DNA of 64,000 nucleotides, taken from an uncultured Bacteroidales bacterium (lineage in GTDB: Bacteria > Bacteroidota > Bacteroidia > Bacteroidales > Muribaculaceae). Positions within the stretch are counted from its first letter, which is position 1. Every line of letters starts with the position of its first letter. A program made the translations under genes and the position numbers. Below, piece after piece: positions 1 through 8,472 of this stretch. The stretch is taken from contig CATZGB010000003.1 of the NCBI GenBank assembly GCA_958418815.1, forward strand, positions 43,142 to 107,141. The letters run 5' to 3'. The notes beneath the pieces were generated by a model that saw only the letters and a program-made list of their open reading frames with translations, was not told the origin of the DNA and searched no databases.

Positions 1-151
1 CGCTCGTATCTGCTGATGTCTCCTCCGGAGTGCTGACCTTGGAAGTCGCACTCTGTTGCTCCTTTTTGCTGCCGATACTCGGTGAGAGATTGTCCTCGTA
101 ATCATCGAGAAACTTCTGGGGATCAAATTTTGGCTTTTCATCCTTGGGCAT
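1..151 (-). CDS. traB: TraB-like conjugation protein (DUF3408 type), N-terminal fragment
   Basis: Reading leftward from an ATG at 149-151, an open frame runs to the window edge. It begins MPKDEKPKFDPQKFLDDYED and continues with a charged, Ser/Thr-rich stretch, so only about 50 residues are visible. The start lies 5 bp after the stop of traA, which indicates one operon. In Bacteroides conjugative transposons the gene after the ParA-like traA is traB, usually a DUF3408 protein with a disordered charged N-terminus. The assignment rests on position and composition; the conserved domain lies outside the window. Confidence 0.55.
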   Translation of the reverse strand, partial: MPKDEKPKFDPQKFLDDYEDNLSPSIGSKKEQQSATSKVSTPEETSADTS

Positions 152-156
152 AGTTT

Positions 157-918
157 TTAGATTTTGATTACTTCACGAATTTCCTTAACCAGCTCAGGGA
201 GATTGCTGTCTTTGAGCAATCGTCTGTCAGGCGGAAGTAGAGTGGAACGGAAAACTGTCGGCGAGGCACCGGCTGTGCCTCCATCCTTGAAATACTTGGT
301 TGCATAAGTCATGACCGTATTTAGTGATGACAGTTTGAACTCGGACAGATAGTTGTCAATCAGTTCACAGATTTTTGTCTTCTGCCTTCCGGGAACCCTG
401 TTCCAGACCAGTTTCATATCTTTGATAGACGTGTCGCCTGAGTCTATCATACGTTCTTTGACATTGACCGCAAAGCGTAGAGAACTTTTCAGGTCACCGG
501 TATCAGGAGAAATGGGAACCAGCAGATAGTGCATTGATGAAATGAGATTGATAATCTCAAGGTCATTGATTGTCCCCGTGATGTCAAAGAGCACCACTTT
601 GATTTCAGGATTCTGTTTCACATATTCTTCCGCATCTTCAACAGCAGCACCCGGTGTAGAATAGATTATCTTATAGGGACGTTTGTTGAATTTCGTGTAG
701 AAGTTGTTGAATGTTTTGTTGATCGCAGGATTTTCCTTGGTAACGCGTTTATCGTTATCCCTGTAATCCTTTTGGGTATGCTGACGAGGGTCACAGTCCA
801 TGACAAGCACGTCCACCCCGTCAAGGTAATAGAGGTAGCTTGCCGCGAGTGCCGTCAGCGTCGATTTGCCAGAGCCTCCCTTCTGGGAAGCAAAGGCGAC
901 GAATACGGTGTCGCTCAT
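157..918 (-). CDS. traA: ParA/MinD-type ATPase of a conjugative element (TraA)
   Basis: A 253-residue ParA-family ATPase. The deviant Walker A motif KGGSGKST is at residues 13-20, the Walker A' segment VLVMDCDP at about 37-44, and a hydrophobic Walker B strand (VVLFDITG) near residue 108. Length and motif order fit the family. In Bacteroides conjugative transposons this ATPase is the first gene of the tra operon and points away from mobABC, as here; its exact task in transfer is not established. The next gene starts 5 bp downstream. The start is preceded by the 1.1 kb tra/mob intergenic region, which presumably holds its promoter. Confidence 0.85.
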   Translation of the reverse strand: MSDTVFVAFASQKGGSGKSTLTALAASYLYYLDGVDVLVMDCDPRQHTQKDYRDNDKRVTKENPAINKTFNNFYTKFNKRPYKIIYSTPGAAVEDAEEYVKQNPEIKVVLFDITGTINDLEIINLISSMHYLLVPISPDTGDLKSSLRFAVNVKERMIDSGDTSIKDMKLVWNRVPGRQKTKICELIDNYLSEFKLSSLNTVMTYATKYFKDGGTAGASPTVFRSTLLPPDRRLLKDSNLPELVKEIREVIKI

Positions 919-1203
919 TCAGTAAAATTTGAGGGTGAAAAAATTATGATCAGGAGGGCCGATGCCATTGGGTGTCTTCGGACTAAGATTGCCGACAGAC
1001 AAGCTCATCATCGTCACGCTTGGGTCGAAGAACGTAACAGTAGAATGATGTAGCAAAAGTGATCGCTTTCAATTAAATTTTTCCGAGAGTCTCAGAACCG
1101 CCATACCATACACCAAAATGCGGCTCATATAATCTCGTCAAGCATCTGATTTACTTGCGTAGTTCGCTTGATGGGCGTTTGTTAGGGAAACATAGCCGTT
1201 TGC

Positions 1204-1613
1204 GAAAAAGTTGAGATTTTGATTCAGATTGTCATCCATAGCCAAAAGTAGTTCATGAGCGGTCATTTGAACGATTGTTCATTCATACGATTGACTGATT
1301 GAATTATCATACGTTCGATTGAGAATCTGTTAATCCGTCTGAACAACTGAACGCCTGAACGCCTGAACCTGTGTTCAACTGAACGTCTGAACACTTGAAC
1401 AACTGAACAGCTGAACAGTTGAACGTCTGAACCATTACTCAACTTAATGACTGAACAGAAGAATTATCGAACATCCAGTCGTATGTTCAATCATTAAATC
1501 AGACAGACATCCAGTCTTGTGAACACGGTTTTGAAACATTGTCTGTCTGAGAAAAGTTTAATTTTCAATCTCGATTTTCATCCATAGCCATAAATAGTTC
1601 ATATCCGTGCATG
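1204..1613. repeat. Imperfect direct repeat pair flanking the TGAAC array
   Basis: Two related stretches, about 1204-1262 and 1551-1613, bracket the array. Each has a GAAAA(A)GTT start, a T-rich segment, the identical 13-mer TCATCCATAGCCA (1232-1244 and 1578-1590), then (A)AGTAGTTCAT or AATAGTTCAT and a GCATG/GGTCAT-like end. The second copy may be a duplication or a second binding site of the same protein. Confidence 0.65.
1340..1435. repeat. 8-bp tandem array, TGAAC at strict 8-bp phase
   Basis: TGAAC begins at 1340, 1348, 1356, 1364, 1380, 1388, 1396, 1404, 1412, 1420 and 1428. Position 1372 carries the variant TGTTC. That makes 12 consecutive 8-bp units with the three remaining bases variable. 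Outlying units keep the same phase: TGAAC at 1268 and 1452, TGTTC at 1276 and 1484, CGAAC at 1468, and weaker matches between. Eight is not a multiple of three, so the period is not coding. The layout resembles iterons or a multi-site protein-binding platform; the function is unknown. Confidence 0.85.
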
Positions 1614-1854
1614 TCAGTATTTTACAGTGAACAATTTAGCGAGTATGCAGTTGTTATTTTCACAAAGGGGATGCTCCCCACGGATGCTTGAATATGGCAT
1701 TTCAGACCTTCGATTATGAAACTCCAGATACCAAATCAGTCATGGGTCGGACTGATTATATGGTGAAAGCACTACATTGAAGATATGTTTTCACTGTCTG
1801 GAGTGTTATCATTATCCCGACAAAGATTTTTCTATCGAACAGGATGCACAAACG

Positions 1855-1921
1855 TGCATTGCAAGGTATGGTTTACGCTGCATGAAACTCATTTTGCAGC
1901 ATAAACCGCCTTGCCATTGCA
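1855..1921. repeat. Large inverted repeat upstream of mobA (oriT hairpin candidate)
   Basis: Left arm 1855-1882 and right arm 1895-1921 are near-perfect inverted copies (TGCA..GCAAGG..GGTTTA.GCTGCA) with a 12-nt loop. They lie about 90 bp upstream of mobA and beside a small TGCAC/GTGCA hairpin at 1845-1858. Inverted repeats next to the mobilization genes are typical of oriT sites bound by relaxase and accessory proteins. Placement as oriT is inference. Confidence 0.5.
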
Positions 1922-2010
1922 TGGGGCTTGCGATTACTCCAAAGTCGTAATCGCCGAAGGTCTCCCTGCGGGGCAGTATCTCTATTTATCCACTAAATTC
2001 CATCCGGATT

Positions 2011-2439
2011 ATGAAACAATCAAACTACCGTGGAGGGCGGCATAAGAAGGCCGACCCCTCCACAGCATTCCGATGTTCGGTGAATTTTACCGCTTCGGAA
2101 CAAGCGAGATTACTCGACATGCAGGAAAAATCCGGCATTGAGTCGCTCTCGGCATTCATCAAAATGCAGGTCTTTGGAAAAACTTTCAAGGTACATTACA
2201 TTGATGACAACAGCCGAATCTTCATCAGCAACCTTTCCGATTTCAACAATCAGTATCGTCGGATTGTGAATGATTACGACCAACTGGTGCAGACATTGAA
2301 GGAGAATTTCACCGAAAAGAAAGCCTTGAAATGTCTTTATGCACTGGAGCAGGAGACTATCAAACTGGTCAGGCTCAACCGTGATATTGTCGCACTAGCC
2401 AAAAACTTCGATGAGCAATGGTTGCAAAAATCTCAGTAG
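2011..2439 (+). CDS. mobA: MobA-like relaxosome accessory protein
   Basis: A 142-residue basic protein. After a charged N-terminus (RGGRHKKAD) comes FRCSVNFTASEQARLLDM, a ribbon-helix-helix-like start typical of MobC/MobA accessory proteins that bind oriT and help the relaxase. The C-terminal half is helical. It overlaps the relaxase gene by 22 bp, so translation is probably coupled. The ATG at 2011 directly follows a CCACTAAATTCC leader (1990-2001) seen before other genes of the element. Identity rests on size, fold signature and the mobA-mobB-mobC order known from Bacteroides conjugative transposons. Confidence 0.75.
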   Translation: MKQSNYRGGRHKKADPSTAFRCSVNFTASEQARLLDMQEKSGIESLSAFIKMQVFGKTFKVHYIDDNSRIFISNLSDFNNQYRRIVNDYDQLVQTLKENFTEKKALKCLYALEQETIKLVRLNRDIVALAKNFDEQWLQKSQ

Positions 2440-3722
2440 GCAATTCGCTCTACGGAAGTCTGGTTTATAACGGAGAAAAGATCAACAAGGAGAAAGGCAA
2501 GGTGCTTGCCACTAATAAAATCTACAATGACGGCAGCGGCACCATCAATATTCACCGTGCTTTCGAGGACTTCAAGATGTGGATGCCTCAATCCACCAAG
2601 GCCGAGAAACCGATGATGCACATATCCTTGAACCCGCATCCAGACGACCGTCTGAGCGATGCCGAGTACGCTCAGTTGGCTCATGAGTATATGGAGAAAA
2701 TGGGCTTCGGGGATATGCCTTTCATAATCGTGAAACATGAGGACATTGACAGGCACCATATCCATATCGTGGCACTTCGTGTACGACCGGACGGCACGGC
2801 AATATCCACCAAGAATAACTTCTATAAGAGCAAGGAGATAACCCGTGAGCTTGAAAAGAAGTATGGACTTCACACTGCCGAACGTCAGAAGATTACTCCG
2901 GATATGCCAATCACCAAGGTTGACCCAAATAGAGACGTAAAGCGTCAGGTGGCTATGGCCGTAAAGATGGTTGGTATGCGCTACAAGTTCCAGACTTTTG
3001 GAGAATACAATGCTATACTCTCCTTATATAATATAAGGTGTGAGGAGGCCGACGGACGCTATAACGGTCGTGAGTATCATGGACTGGTATATTTTGCAAT
3101 GGATGATGACGGCAAGACCATCTCAACTCCTTTCAAGGCTTCCCGTCTTGGTAAGTTTGCCGGACGAGAGGCTATTGACCGGCGTTATCAGAAAGCCAAA
3201 GAGAGTATTGATGTAAAGCCGACTTTGAGAACAGTCAGGAGTGTGATGTCTCAATCCTCAGACAAGTACGACTTTATCGCCAAGCTCAAAGCCAAGAACA
3301 TAGACCTCATTCTGCGCTTTACTGATGATGGTCGAATATATGGAGCGACATATATCGACCATAATACCAAGACGGTTCTCAACGGCTCTCGTCTCGGCAA
3401 GGAGTTTTCTGCCAATGCTCTTGACAAGTGGTTCAAAAATCCTGATGAACGTCCGGTGCCGTTGCGACCGGTACAACAATCAGACGATACCACTCAGGGA
3501 AATACCCGGAGTCAGGCATCAGAAGATTCCGGTAATGTTCGTGGCAACACTCAGTCGCATAGTACGACAAATCACAGTCAGTCTAACGACTATGATTATA
3601 CGCCGGACTTCGGTCTTGGCGGTCTGTTCAGCGTGGGCCCGTCTTTCGACCCGGAAGAGGAAGCCTTCTACCGCGAGATGCAGCGGCGTAAAAAGAAGAA
3701 ACGTCGCGGCCCGAAACTCTAA
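2418..3722 (+). CDS. mobB: Relaxase (MobB-type mobilization nuclease)
   Basis: A 434-residue relaxase that would nick oriT and lead the strand to the coupling protein. Tyr12 and Tyr17 are candidate N-terminal nucleophiles (SLYGSLVYNGEK). His68 lies in MMHISLNPHPDD. The metal-binding histidine cluster is at 107-116 (HEDIDRHHIH), matching motif III of relaxase/mobilization nuclease proteins. The C-terminal 80 residues are Ser/Thr/Asn/Gln-rich and end in a strongly basic tail (RRKKKKRRGPKL), likely for DNA or partner contact. It overlaps mobA and is 26 bp from mobC. Confidence 0.88.
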   Translation: MVAKISVGNSLYGSLVYNGEKINKEKGKVLATNKIYNDGSGTINIHRAFEDFKMWMPQSTKAEKPMMHISLNPHPDDRLSDAEYAQLAHEYMEKMGFGDMPFIIVKHEDIDRHHIHIVALRVRPDGTAISTKNNFYKSKEITRELEKKYGLHTAERQKITPDMPITKVDPNRDVKRQVAMAVKMVGMRYKFQTFGEYNAILSLYNIRCEEADGRYNGREYHGLVYFAMDDDGKTISTPFKASRLGKFAGREAIDRRYQKAKESIDVKPTLRTVRSVMSQSSDKYDFIAKLKAKNIDLILRFTDDGRIYGATYIDHNTKTVLNGSRLGKEFSANALDKWFKNPDERPVPLRPVQQSDDTTQGNTRSQASEDSGNVRGNTQSHSTTNHSQSNDYDYTPDFGLGGLFSVGPSFDPEEEAFYREMQRRKKKKRRGPKL

Positions 3723-3748
3723 TTGTAAATTTCTAAATCTTAACAAGT

Positions 3749-5749
3749 ATGTCACAACAAGAAGATGACCTGCGATCACTTGCCAAAATCATGGATATGC
3801 TCCGAGGGGTAGCCATGATACTTGTGGTCGCCAATATCTATTGGTTCTGCCAGTCGCTTATAGGCGGCTGGCGGTTCCACGCCGAGACCATGAAGGTGCT
3901 CAGTAGTCTCAATGATGCCGGGAGTCTGTTCTCGAATCCTTGGAACGCCAAATGGTGGGCACTCCTTCTTCTTGCCCTTTCGTGCTTCGGTACGAAAGGT
4001 GTCAAGAACGAGAAAATCCAATGGCGGCAAATCTGGATTATCCTGTCAGTTGGGGCGGCTCTGTTCTTTCTCAACTGGTGGATGCTTTATATCCCTTGGA
4101 CGTTTCTCTATATCATCACAACTGTGGCAGGTTTCGTATGCCTGTTGTTAGGAGGCGTGTGGATGAGCCGTCTGCTGAAGAACAATATGATGGACGACCG
4201 CTTCAACGAGGAAAACGAATCGTTTATGCAGGAGACAGAAAAAAAGACAAATGAGTATTCAATAAATCTGCCCACAAAATTTTTCTATAAGAAGAAGTGG
4301 AATAAAGGCTGGATAAATGTCGTGAATCCATTCAGGGCAACAATCGTGCTTGGCACACCCGGTTCCGGCAAGTCATACGCTGTGGTCAACAACTTCATCA
4401 AACAGCAGATAGAGAAGGGATTCAGCTTATACGTGTATGATTACAAAAGTCCTGACCTGACGATGATTGCATACAATCATATGTTGATGAACATGGATAA
4501 ATACGGCAAATATCCACCTCGGTTCTGTTTCATCAATTTCGATGATCCGGAACATTCCCATCGCTGTAATCCAATACACCCGGACTTCATGACGGATATT
4601 GCCGATGCCTATGAATCTGCATATACCATTATGATGAACTTAAACCGCACATGGTTGCAAAAGCAGGGCGACTTCTTTGTGGAGTCTCCAATCGTATTGT
4701 TCGCGGCTATCATTTGGTATTTGAAGCGCTTTGAGGATGGCAAGTATTGCACTTTTCCCCATGCCATCGAGTTCCTGTGTCGTCCTTATGAGAAAATATT
4801 TCCAATCCTGACTTCCTATCCTGAGTTGGAAAATTACCTCTCGCCATTCATCGACGCATGGCAGGGCAATGCACAGGAGCAGCTTCAGGGACAGATAGCA
4901 TCTGCCAAAATCCCTCTTACACGCATGATTTCGCCTCAGTTGTATTGGATTATGACAGGCAGTGACTTTACCCTTGACATCAACAATCCAAAGGAACCGA
5001 AGATACTCTGTGTCGGCAACAATCCCGACCGTCAGAATATCTATGGTGCGGCTCTCGGCCTTTACAATTCCAGAATTGTAAAGCTCATCAACAAGAAGGG
5101 TATGCTGAAGTCCGGAGTGATTATAGACGAGCTACCTACCATATACTTCAAGGGTCTTGACAACCTTATCGCCACTGCACGAAGCAACAAGGTTGCCGTC
5201 TGCCTCGGCTTTCAAGACTTCTCTCAGTTGAAGCGTGACTATGGTGACAAGGAGGCCGCCGTCGTGATGAACACCGTCGGCAATATCTTCTCCGGGCAGG
5301 TCGTCGGAGAGACCGCCAAGACACTCTCCGAGCGTTTCGGCAAGGTGCTCCAGCAGCGTCAGTCAATGAGCATCAACCGCAATGATGTTAGTCACTCGTT
5401 CAATACACAAATGGACAGCCTTATCCCTCAAAGTAAAATTTCTACTCTGACTCAGGGTATGTTTGTCGGCTCCGTTTCCGATAATATCGATCAGCGTATT
5501 GACCAGAAAATATTTCATGCCGAGATAGTTGTGGATTCCCCAAAAGTCAAAGCGGAAGAAGCAAGATACCAACCTATTCCGATTCTCACAGACTTCAAGG
5601 ATGATACAGATGACAAATCAAAAATGAAGTATGTGATTCAGAAGAATTACGAGCAGGTAAAGAAAGATGTCCGAGACCTCGTGGATCGAGAAATCGAACG
5701 TATCAAGGAAGACCCGGTTCTATGTAGATTACTCCCCAAGGGTATGTAA
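3749..5749 (+). CDS. mobC: Type IV coupling protein (MobC/TraG family)
   Basis: A 666-residue inner-membrane ATPase that would connect the relaxosome to the mating channel. About four hydrophobic segments occupy residues 10-135. A Walker A motif GTPGSGKS lies near 201-208 and a Walker B/DE motif GVIIDELP near 454-461, followed by the RecA-fold segment with TARSNK and the FQDFSQL motif. Length and architecture fit the TraG/TraD coupling proteins of Bacteroides mobilization modules. It is the last gene of mobABC and is followed by a strong terminator at 5755. Confidence 0.9.
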   Translation: MSQQEDDLRSLAKIMDMLRGVAMILVVANIYWFCQSLIGGWRFHAETMKVLSSLNDAGSLFSNPWNAKWWALLLLALSCFGTKGVKNEKIQWRQIWIILSVGAALFFLNWWMLYIPWTFLYIITTVAGFVCLLLGGVWMSRLLKNNMMDDRFNEENESFMQETEKKTNEYSINLPTKFFYKKKWNKGWINVVNPFRATIVLGTPGSGKSYAVVNNFIKQQIEKGFSLYVYDYKSPDLTMIAYNHMLMNMDKYGKYPPRFCFINFDDPEHSHRCNPIHPDFMTDIADAYESAYTIMMNLNRTWLQKQGDFFVESPIVLFAAIIWYLKRFEDGKYCTFPHAIEFLCRPYEKIFPILTSYPELENYLSPFIDAWQGNAQEQLQGQIASAKIPLTRMISPQLYWIMTGSDFTLDINNPKEPKILCVGNNPDRQNIYGAALGLYNSRIVKLINKKGMLKSGVIIDELPTIYFKGLDNLIATARSNKVAVCLGFQDFSQLKRDYGDKEAAVVMNTVGNIFSGQVVGETAKTLSERFGKVLQQRQSMSINRNDVSHSFNTQMDSLIPQSKISTLTQGMFVGSVSDNIDQRIDQKIFHAEIVVDSPKVKAEEARYQPIPILTDFKDDTDDKSKMKYVIQKNYEQVKKDVRDLVDREIERIKEDPVLCRLLPKGM

Positions 5750-5754
5750 ACAGT

Positions 5755-5795
5755 AATCCCGACTCATTCCGTTAATGAATGGGTCGGGATTTTCA
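5755..5795 (+). terminator. Rho-independent terminator after mobC
   Basis: A 15-bp stem with one G-T pair (arms 5755-5769 and 5777-5791), a 7-nt loop and a following T-rich TTTTC. It lies 5 bp after the mobC stop and faces the convergent gene that ends at 5821. Confidence 0.8.
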
Positions 5796-5820
5796 TTGCA
5801 TTGCACTTTCACACAGTGAT

Positions 5821-6114
5821 TTATGCACTTAAACTTTCGTGTTCGTCGTATTCATCGAAGTCGTCATATTCATCGAAGTCATCTTCGATATATTCGAAGT
5901 CGTCTTCCTCTTCGTCTGAGTCGAAACCCTCGAAGTGACCGGTGGAGGTTATCGATTTGAATACTTCATCTTCGGGGGCGTCTGAGGTTACAGCGTCTGC
6001 GAAGATTCTTATGAGTTCTTCCTGCGGAATGTCTTCATTGAAGCATCCGTCTTCTTTCAGAGCGTGAAACAGTTCGGCAAACTGTGCCCTGTTAAAGTGT
6101 ATGGATTCTTTCAT
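5821..6114 (-). CDS. Small acidic protein with RteC-like motif
   Basis: Reading from the ATG at 6112-6114 gives 97 residues. The N-terminal half (RAQFAELFHALKEDGCFNED) resembles the C-terminal motif of RteC-type regulators. The last 35 residues are almost all Asp, Glu, Tyr and Phe, giving a very acidic tail. I chose this start over the longer frame (6171) because CCACTAAATCC at 6128-6138 precedes it, like the leader of other element genes, and because it removes an overlap with the upstream gene. Function unknown. A DNA-mimic role for the tail is possible but only a guess. Confidence 0.55.
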   Translation of the reverse strand: MKESIHFNRAQFAELFHALKEDGCFNEDIPQEELIRIFADAVTSDAPEDEVFKSITSTGHFEGFDSDEEEDDFEYIEDDFDEYDDFDEYDEHESLSA

Positions 6115-6145
6115 ATTGGGGAAATTCGGATTTAGTGGATGGACA

Positions 6146-6772
6146 TCAGGCTCTATCGTCTTCATTGTCAAGTCTGCGCTGGATGTCTTCTTCTACACCC
6201 TTCTTCAGACTGTCAAGAAACTCAGTAAGGCTCTTGCTTGACTGTTTGGATTTGAGCGACGATATTATATTGTTGACGTAGTGTACTGTCACGTCAAGGT
6301 TGAGTGCCGCAGCCATGTTGCGTACAAGCTCAGAGAACGAATCATCGTCCATAATGCAGCCGCCGACCTTTATGGCATGACACAGGTGCGCGAAGTGGGA
6401 TTTTGGTTTGCGCCAGCGGAGTGTGCTTTTGATGTCTGACACTCCGGTTTCGGGTGTGAATCCGGTCATAGCCGAGAGCGACTGAAGCTTTCGCACCACA
6501 TAACTGTGTGCGGTATTGAACGCTGATGCCAACGCTTCATTGACTTGATTGAGCATCATCCGGCTCTTGATTTCCGAAAACTGTATGTCGGCGATAGTGA
6601 GCAACTCCAGCGCATAGTTGTGCATTGGTGAGCCTGTTGCCGTGACCTCGTGAATAGTTATAATGAGGTCGGTGAGTTGCGCAGGAAGTTCTGCGGAGAA
6701 AAGGCCCTGACGCAGATTCTTGAACACGTCAAGATTTGTCAAGTGGAAAAGATCCGTTCGTCTTGATTCCAT
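6146..6772 (-). CDS. RteC-like regulator of the conjugative element
   Basis: About 208 residues, mostly helical. The segment LRWRKPKSHFAHLCHAIK followed by VGGCIMDDDSFSELV, and the ending KSLTEFLDSLKKGVEEDIQ, match the pattern of the RteC C-terminal domain. In CTnDOT, RteC acts below RteA/RteB to switch on excision genes. The longer frame starts at 6805; I prefer the ATG at 6770-6772, which follows a CCCACTAAAAAA leader and gives the usual N-terminus. The neighbouring acidic gene and the divergent RteB-like gene support a regulatory cluster. Remote similarity only. Confidence 0.55.
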   Translation of the reverse strand: MESRRTDLFHLTNLDVFKNLRQGLFSAELPAQLTDLIITIHEVTATGSPMHNYALELLTIADIQFSEIKSRMMLNQVNEALASAFNTAHSYVVRKLQSLSAMTGFTPETGVSDIKSTLRWRKPKSHFAHLCHAIKVGGCIMDDDSFSELVRNMAAALNLDVTVHYVNNIISSLKSKQSSKSLTEFLDSLKKGVEEDIQRRLDNEDDRA

Positions 6773-7064
6773 AAACAAATAGTTTTTTAGTGGGTTCCGA
6801 GGCACTCAACCGTGAGTACGGTATCATAACAAGCACTGCGGTAATATTTGTTCTTTATCCACTATGCTACAACATATTAGATTAGTGTCTTTTATGTAGC
6901 AATGTGTAGTCAGAGTGTATTTATAAATGTATTTACGACAAATTAATGTGTATTATCTGTATTCGTAGCAAAAAACATTATTTACTGATAGTATGTTACT
7001 TATTTTGTAGTCGAAAAATAGAGACTTTATTTTCTCTACATAAAACGGCCATATAGGAGAAAAA

Positions 7065-8426
7065 ATGAAAAAACGACCGAATTCACCACCTCTATCTGAA
7101 TGGGAGGTGCTTATTTTTGCCTCAAAGGATGAGCCTCTTGCGCTCCTTCTAAACTCAATACCGATTTTGAAGTCACGGATTACAATAATCTATGATGTCA
7201 AAAAAGCGCTTGAGGAACTTAATCATGGAAACTATACCCATGTGATGTCTGACATCACTAAGCAGAATCCGATGGCCAGAAGAATAATGACATGGGTGCA
7301 TGTCAACCATCCGGATATTGAGACTTATTATCTCGGCGTAAACGGTTATCCAAGCGGTGAGATAGATATATGGAAACTCTCCGGTGGAAAAATCTTCACT
7401 CATTTAATGATTGGAATAGACCCGTTGACCGAGCCTTTAAGTGTATTATATACAGAGGAAACACCAATAAAATGGCTGAGCCATGCTAAGTGCGAATGTC
7501 TGCAAATAAGAGAAAGGTTAGACCATCGGGGAAACAATGTTGTGATGATAATAGGTGCCAGTGGAACAGCCAAAGCAGTTCTTGCACAAATTGCCCATTT
7601 CAGTAGCCAACGATGTGAAGGCCTGTTCGTATTCGCTAATTGCAGTCCCGCAGAAACAGGAGGCTTGAATGATAATATCTGGACTGACGAGTGTGAGAAC
7701 CGCTTACGCAGAAGCATACGACATATGTTTGACCTGTCTGACAAGGGGTCGGTATATTTTCATGGCATTGACAAACTTGACATTGCGGCACAACATATTA
7801 TGTTCGAGGAAATAAAGAAGGTAGTGGATGCACCTGTATCTGAGAAAAATCCTCGTCTTATAATCTGTGCTACAAGCAAATATCTCGAAGAGGATGTAGG
7901 CAAAGGAAACTTCTCGACAGAACTGTTCTCGCTGATAAGCGATCATATAATCAATATCCCGTCTCTTAGCCAGTTCAAGGATGAATTACCTATGCTTGCA
8001 GAAAATTTGTTAAGGGCTTATTGCCTTACCGAGAGAATTCCTGATCGAAAATTTACTAAAGACGCATTGGACACAATTCGTTCTCATGTATGGGATGAGA
8101 ACCTTCGAGGTTTGTTCCAAGTGCTAAAACAAAGCTATATGATGGCTGACTCTACTTATATAAAGCCGATACATTTGAACTTGTCGCCTCACCTTGACAA
8201 GAATGACACTCTAATCGACCAGAGTCATAGTATCAAAGCGGCTTTGTTGAAACACAAGGGAGTGGTTACAAGAGCTGCCAAGGAACTTGACGTTTCTCGA
8301 AGCCATCTTTATAACCTAATGGAGGCTCTGGAAATTCCTAAGGGCTTCGGTTTGCCGCCAATCAAGAAAAAACAAAGAGAGGAAAGAGAGCGTAAAAATA
8401 TTGCGAAACAAAATAATCAAAAATAA
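7065..8426 (+). CDS. Degenerate NtrC/RteB-like regulator (receiver, AAA+, Fis-type HTH)
   Basis: A 453-residue protein with the NtrC-family layout: receiver-like domain (about 14-125, possible phospho-acceptor Asp63), AAA+ domain (about 145-370) and Fis-type HTH (about 392-422, VTRAAKELDVSRSHLYNLME). The ATPase core looks inactive. Walker A reads GASGTAKA instead of GESGTGKE, the sigma-54-contacting GAFTGA loop is absent, and Walker B reads VYFHGIDKL instead of a hydrophobic run ending in DE. CTnDOT RteB belongs to this family, so a role in controlling excision or transfer is plausible. It may act as a DNA-binding regulator without ATP hydrolysis. It is divergent from the RteC-like gene across 290 bp and ends at a bidirectional terminator. 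Confidence 0.7.
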   Translation: MKKRPNSPPLSEWEVLIFASKDEPLALLLNSIPILKSRITIIYDVKKALEELNHGNYTHVMSDITKQNPMARRIMTWVHVNHPDIETYYLGVNGYPSGEIDIWKLSGGKIFTHLMIGIDPLTEPLSVLYTEETPIKWLSHAKCECLQIRERLDHRGNNVVMIIGASGTAKAVLAQIAHFSSQRCEGLFVFANCSPAETGGLNDNIWTDECENRLRRSIRHMFDLSDKGSVYFHGIDKLDIAAQHIMFEEIKKVVDAPVSEKNPRLIICATSKYLEEDVGKGNFSTELFSLISDHIINIPSLSQFKDELPMLAENLLRAYCLTERIPDRKFTKDALDTIRSHVWDENLRGLFQVLKQSYMMADSTYIKPIHLNLSPHLDKNDTLIDQSHSIKAALLKHKGVVTRAAKELDVSRSHLYNLMEALEIPKGFGLPPIKKKQREERERKNIAKQNNQK

Positions 8427-8428
8427 AA

Positions 8429-8468
8429 AGACAGCCGGCTACAATTTATGATTGCAGTCGGCTGTCTT
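8429..8468. terminator. Bidirectional terminator between convergent genes
   Basis: An inverted repeat with arms 8429-8440 and 8456-8468 (AGACAGCCG.CT and its complement, one mismatch). A-rich DNA precedes it and TTAAAA follows, so either strand ends in a U-containing tail. It serves the RteB-like gene and the helicase gene ending at 8473. Confidence 0.75.
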
Positions 8469-8472
8469 AAAA

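Larger units (their letters stand above)
919..2010. other. Non-coding tra/mob intergenic region, candidate oriT region
   Basis: About 1.1 kb without a convincing gene. It separates leftward traA from rightward mobA, where Bacteroides conjugative elements commonly carry oriT and regulatory DNA. It holds an 8-bp-phased TGAAC array, an imperfect direct repeat of about 60 bp on both sides of that array, a small hairpin at 1668-1680 (GGGGA/TCCCC) and a large inverted repeat at 1855-1921. The nick site cannot be read from sequence alone. Confidence 0.5.

Noticed and set aside
772..1053. 93-codon plus-strand frame at the traA start
   Set aside because: It runs antisense to the Walker A region of traA and has no recognisable domain or leader.
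1340..1435. CRISPR-like array
   Set aside because: Repeat unit is only 8 bp with 3-bp variable parts; no spacers of CRISPR size and no cas genes nearby.
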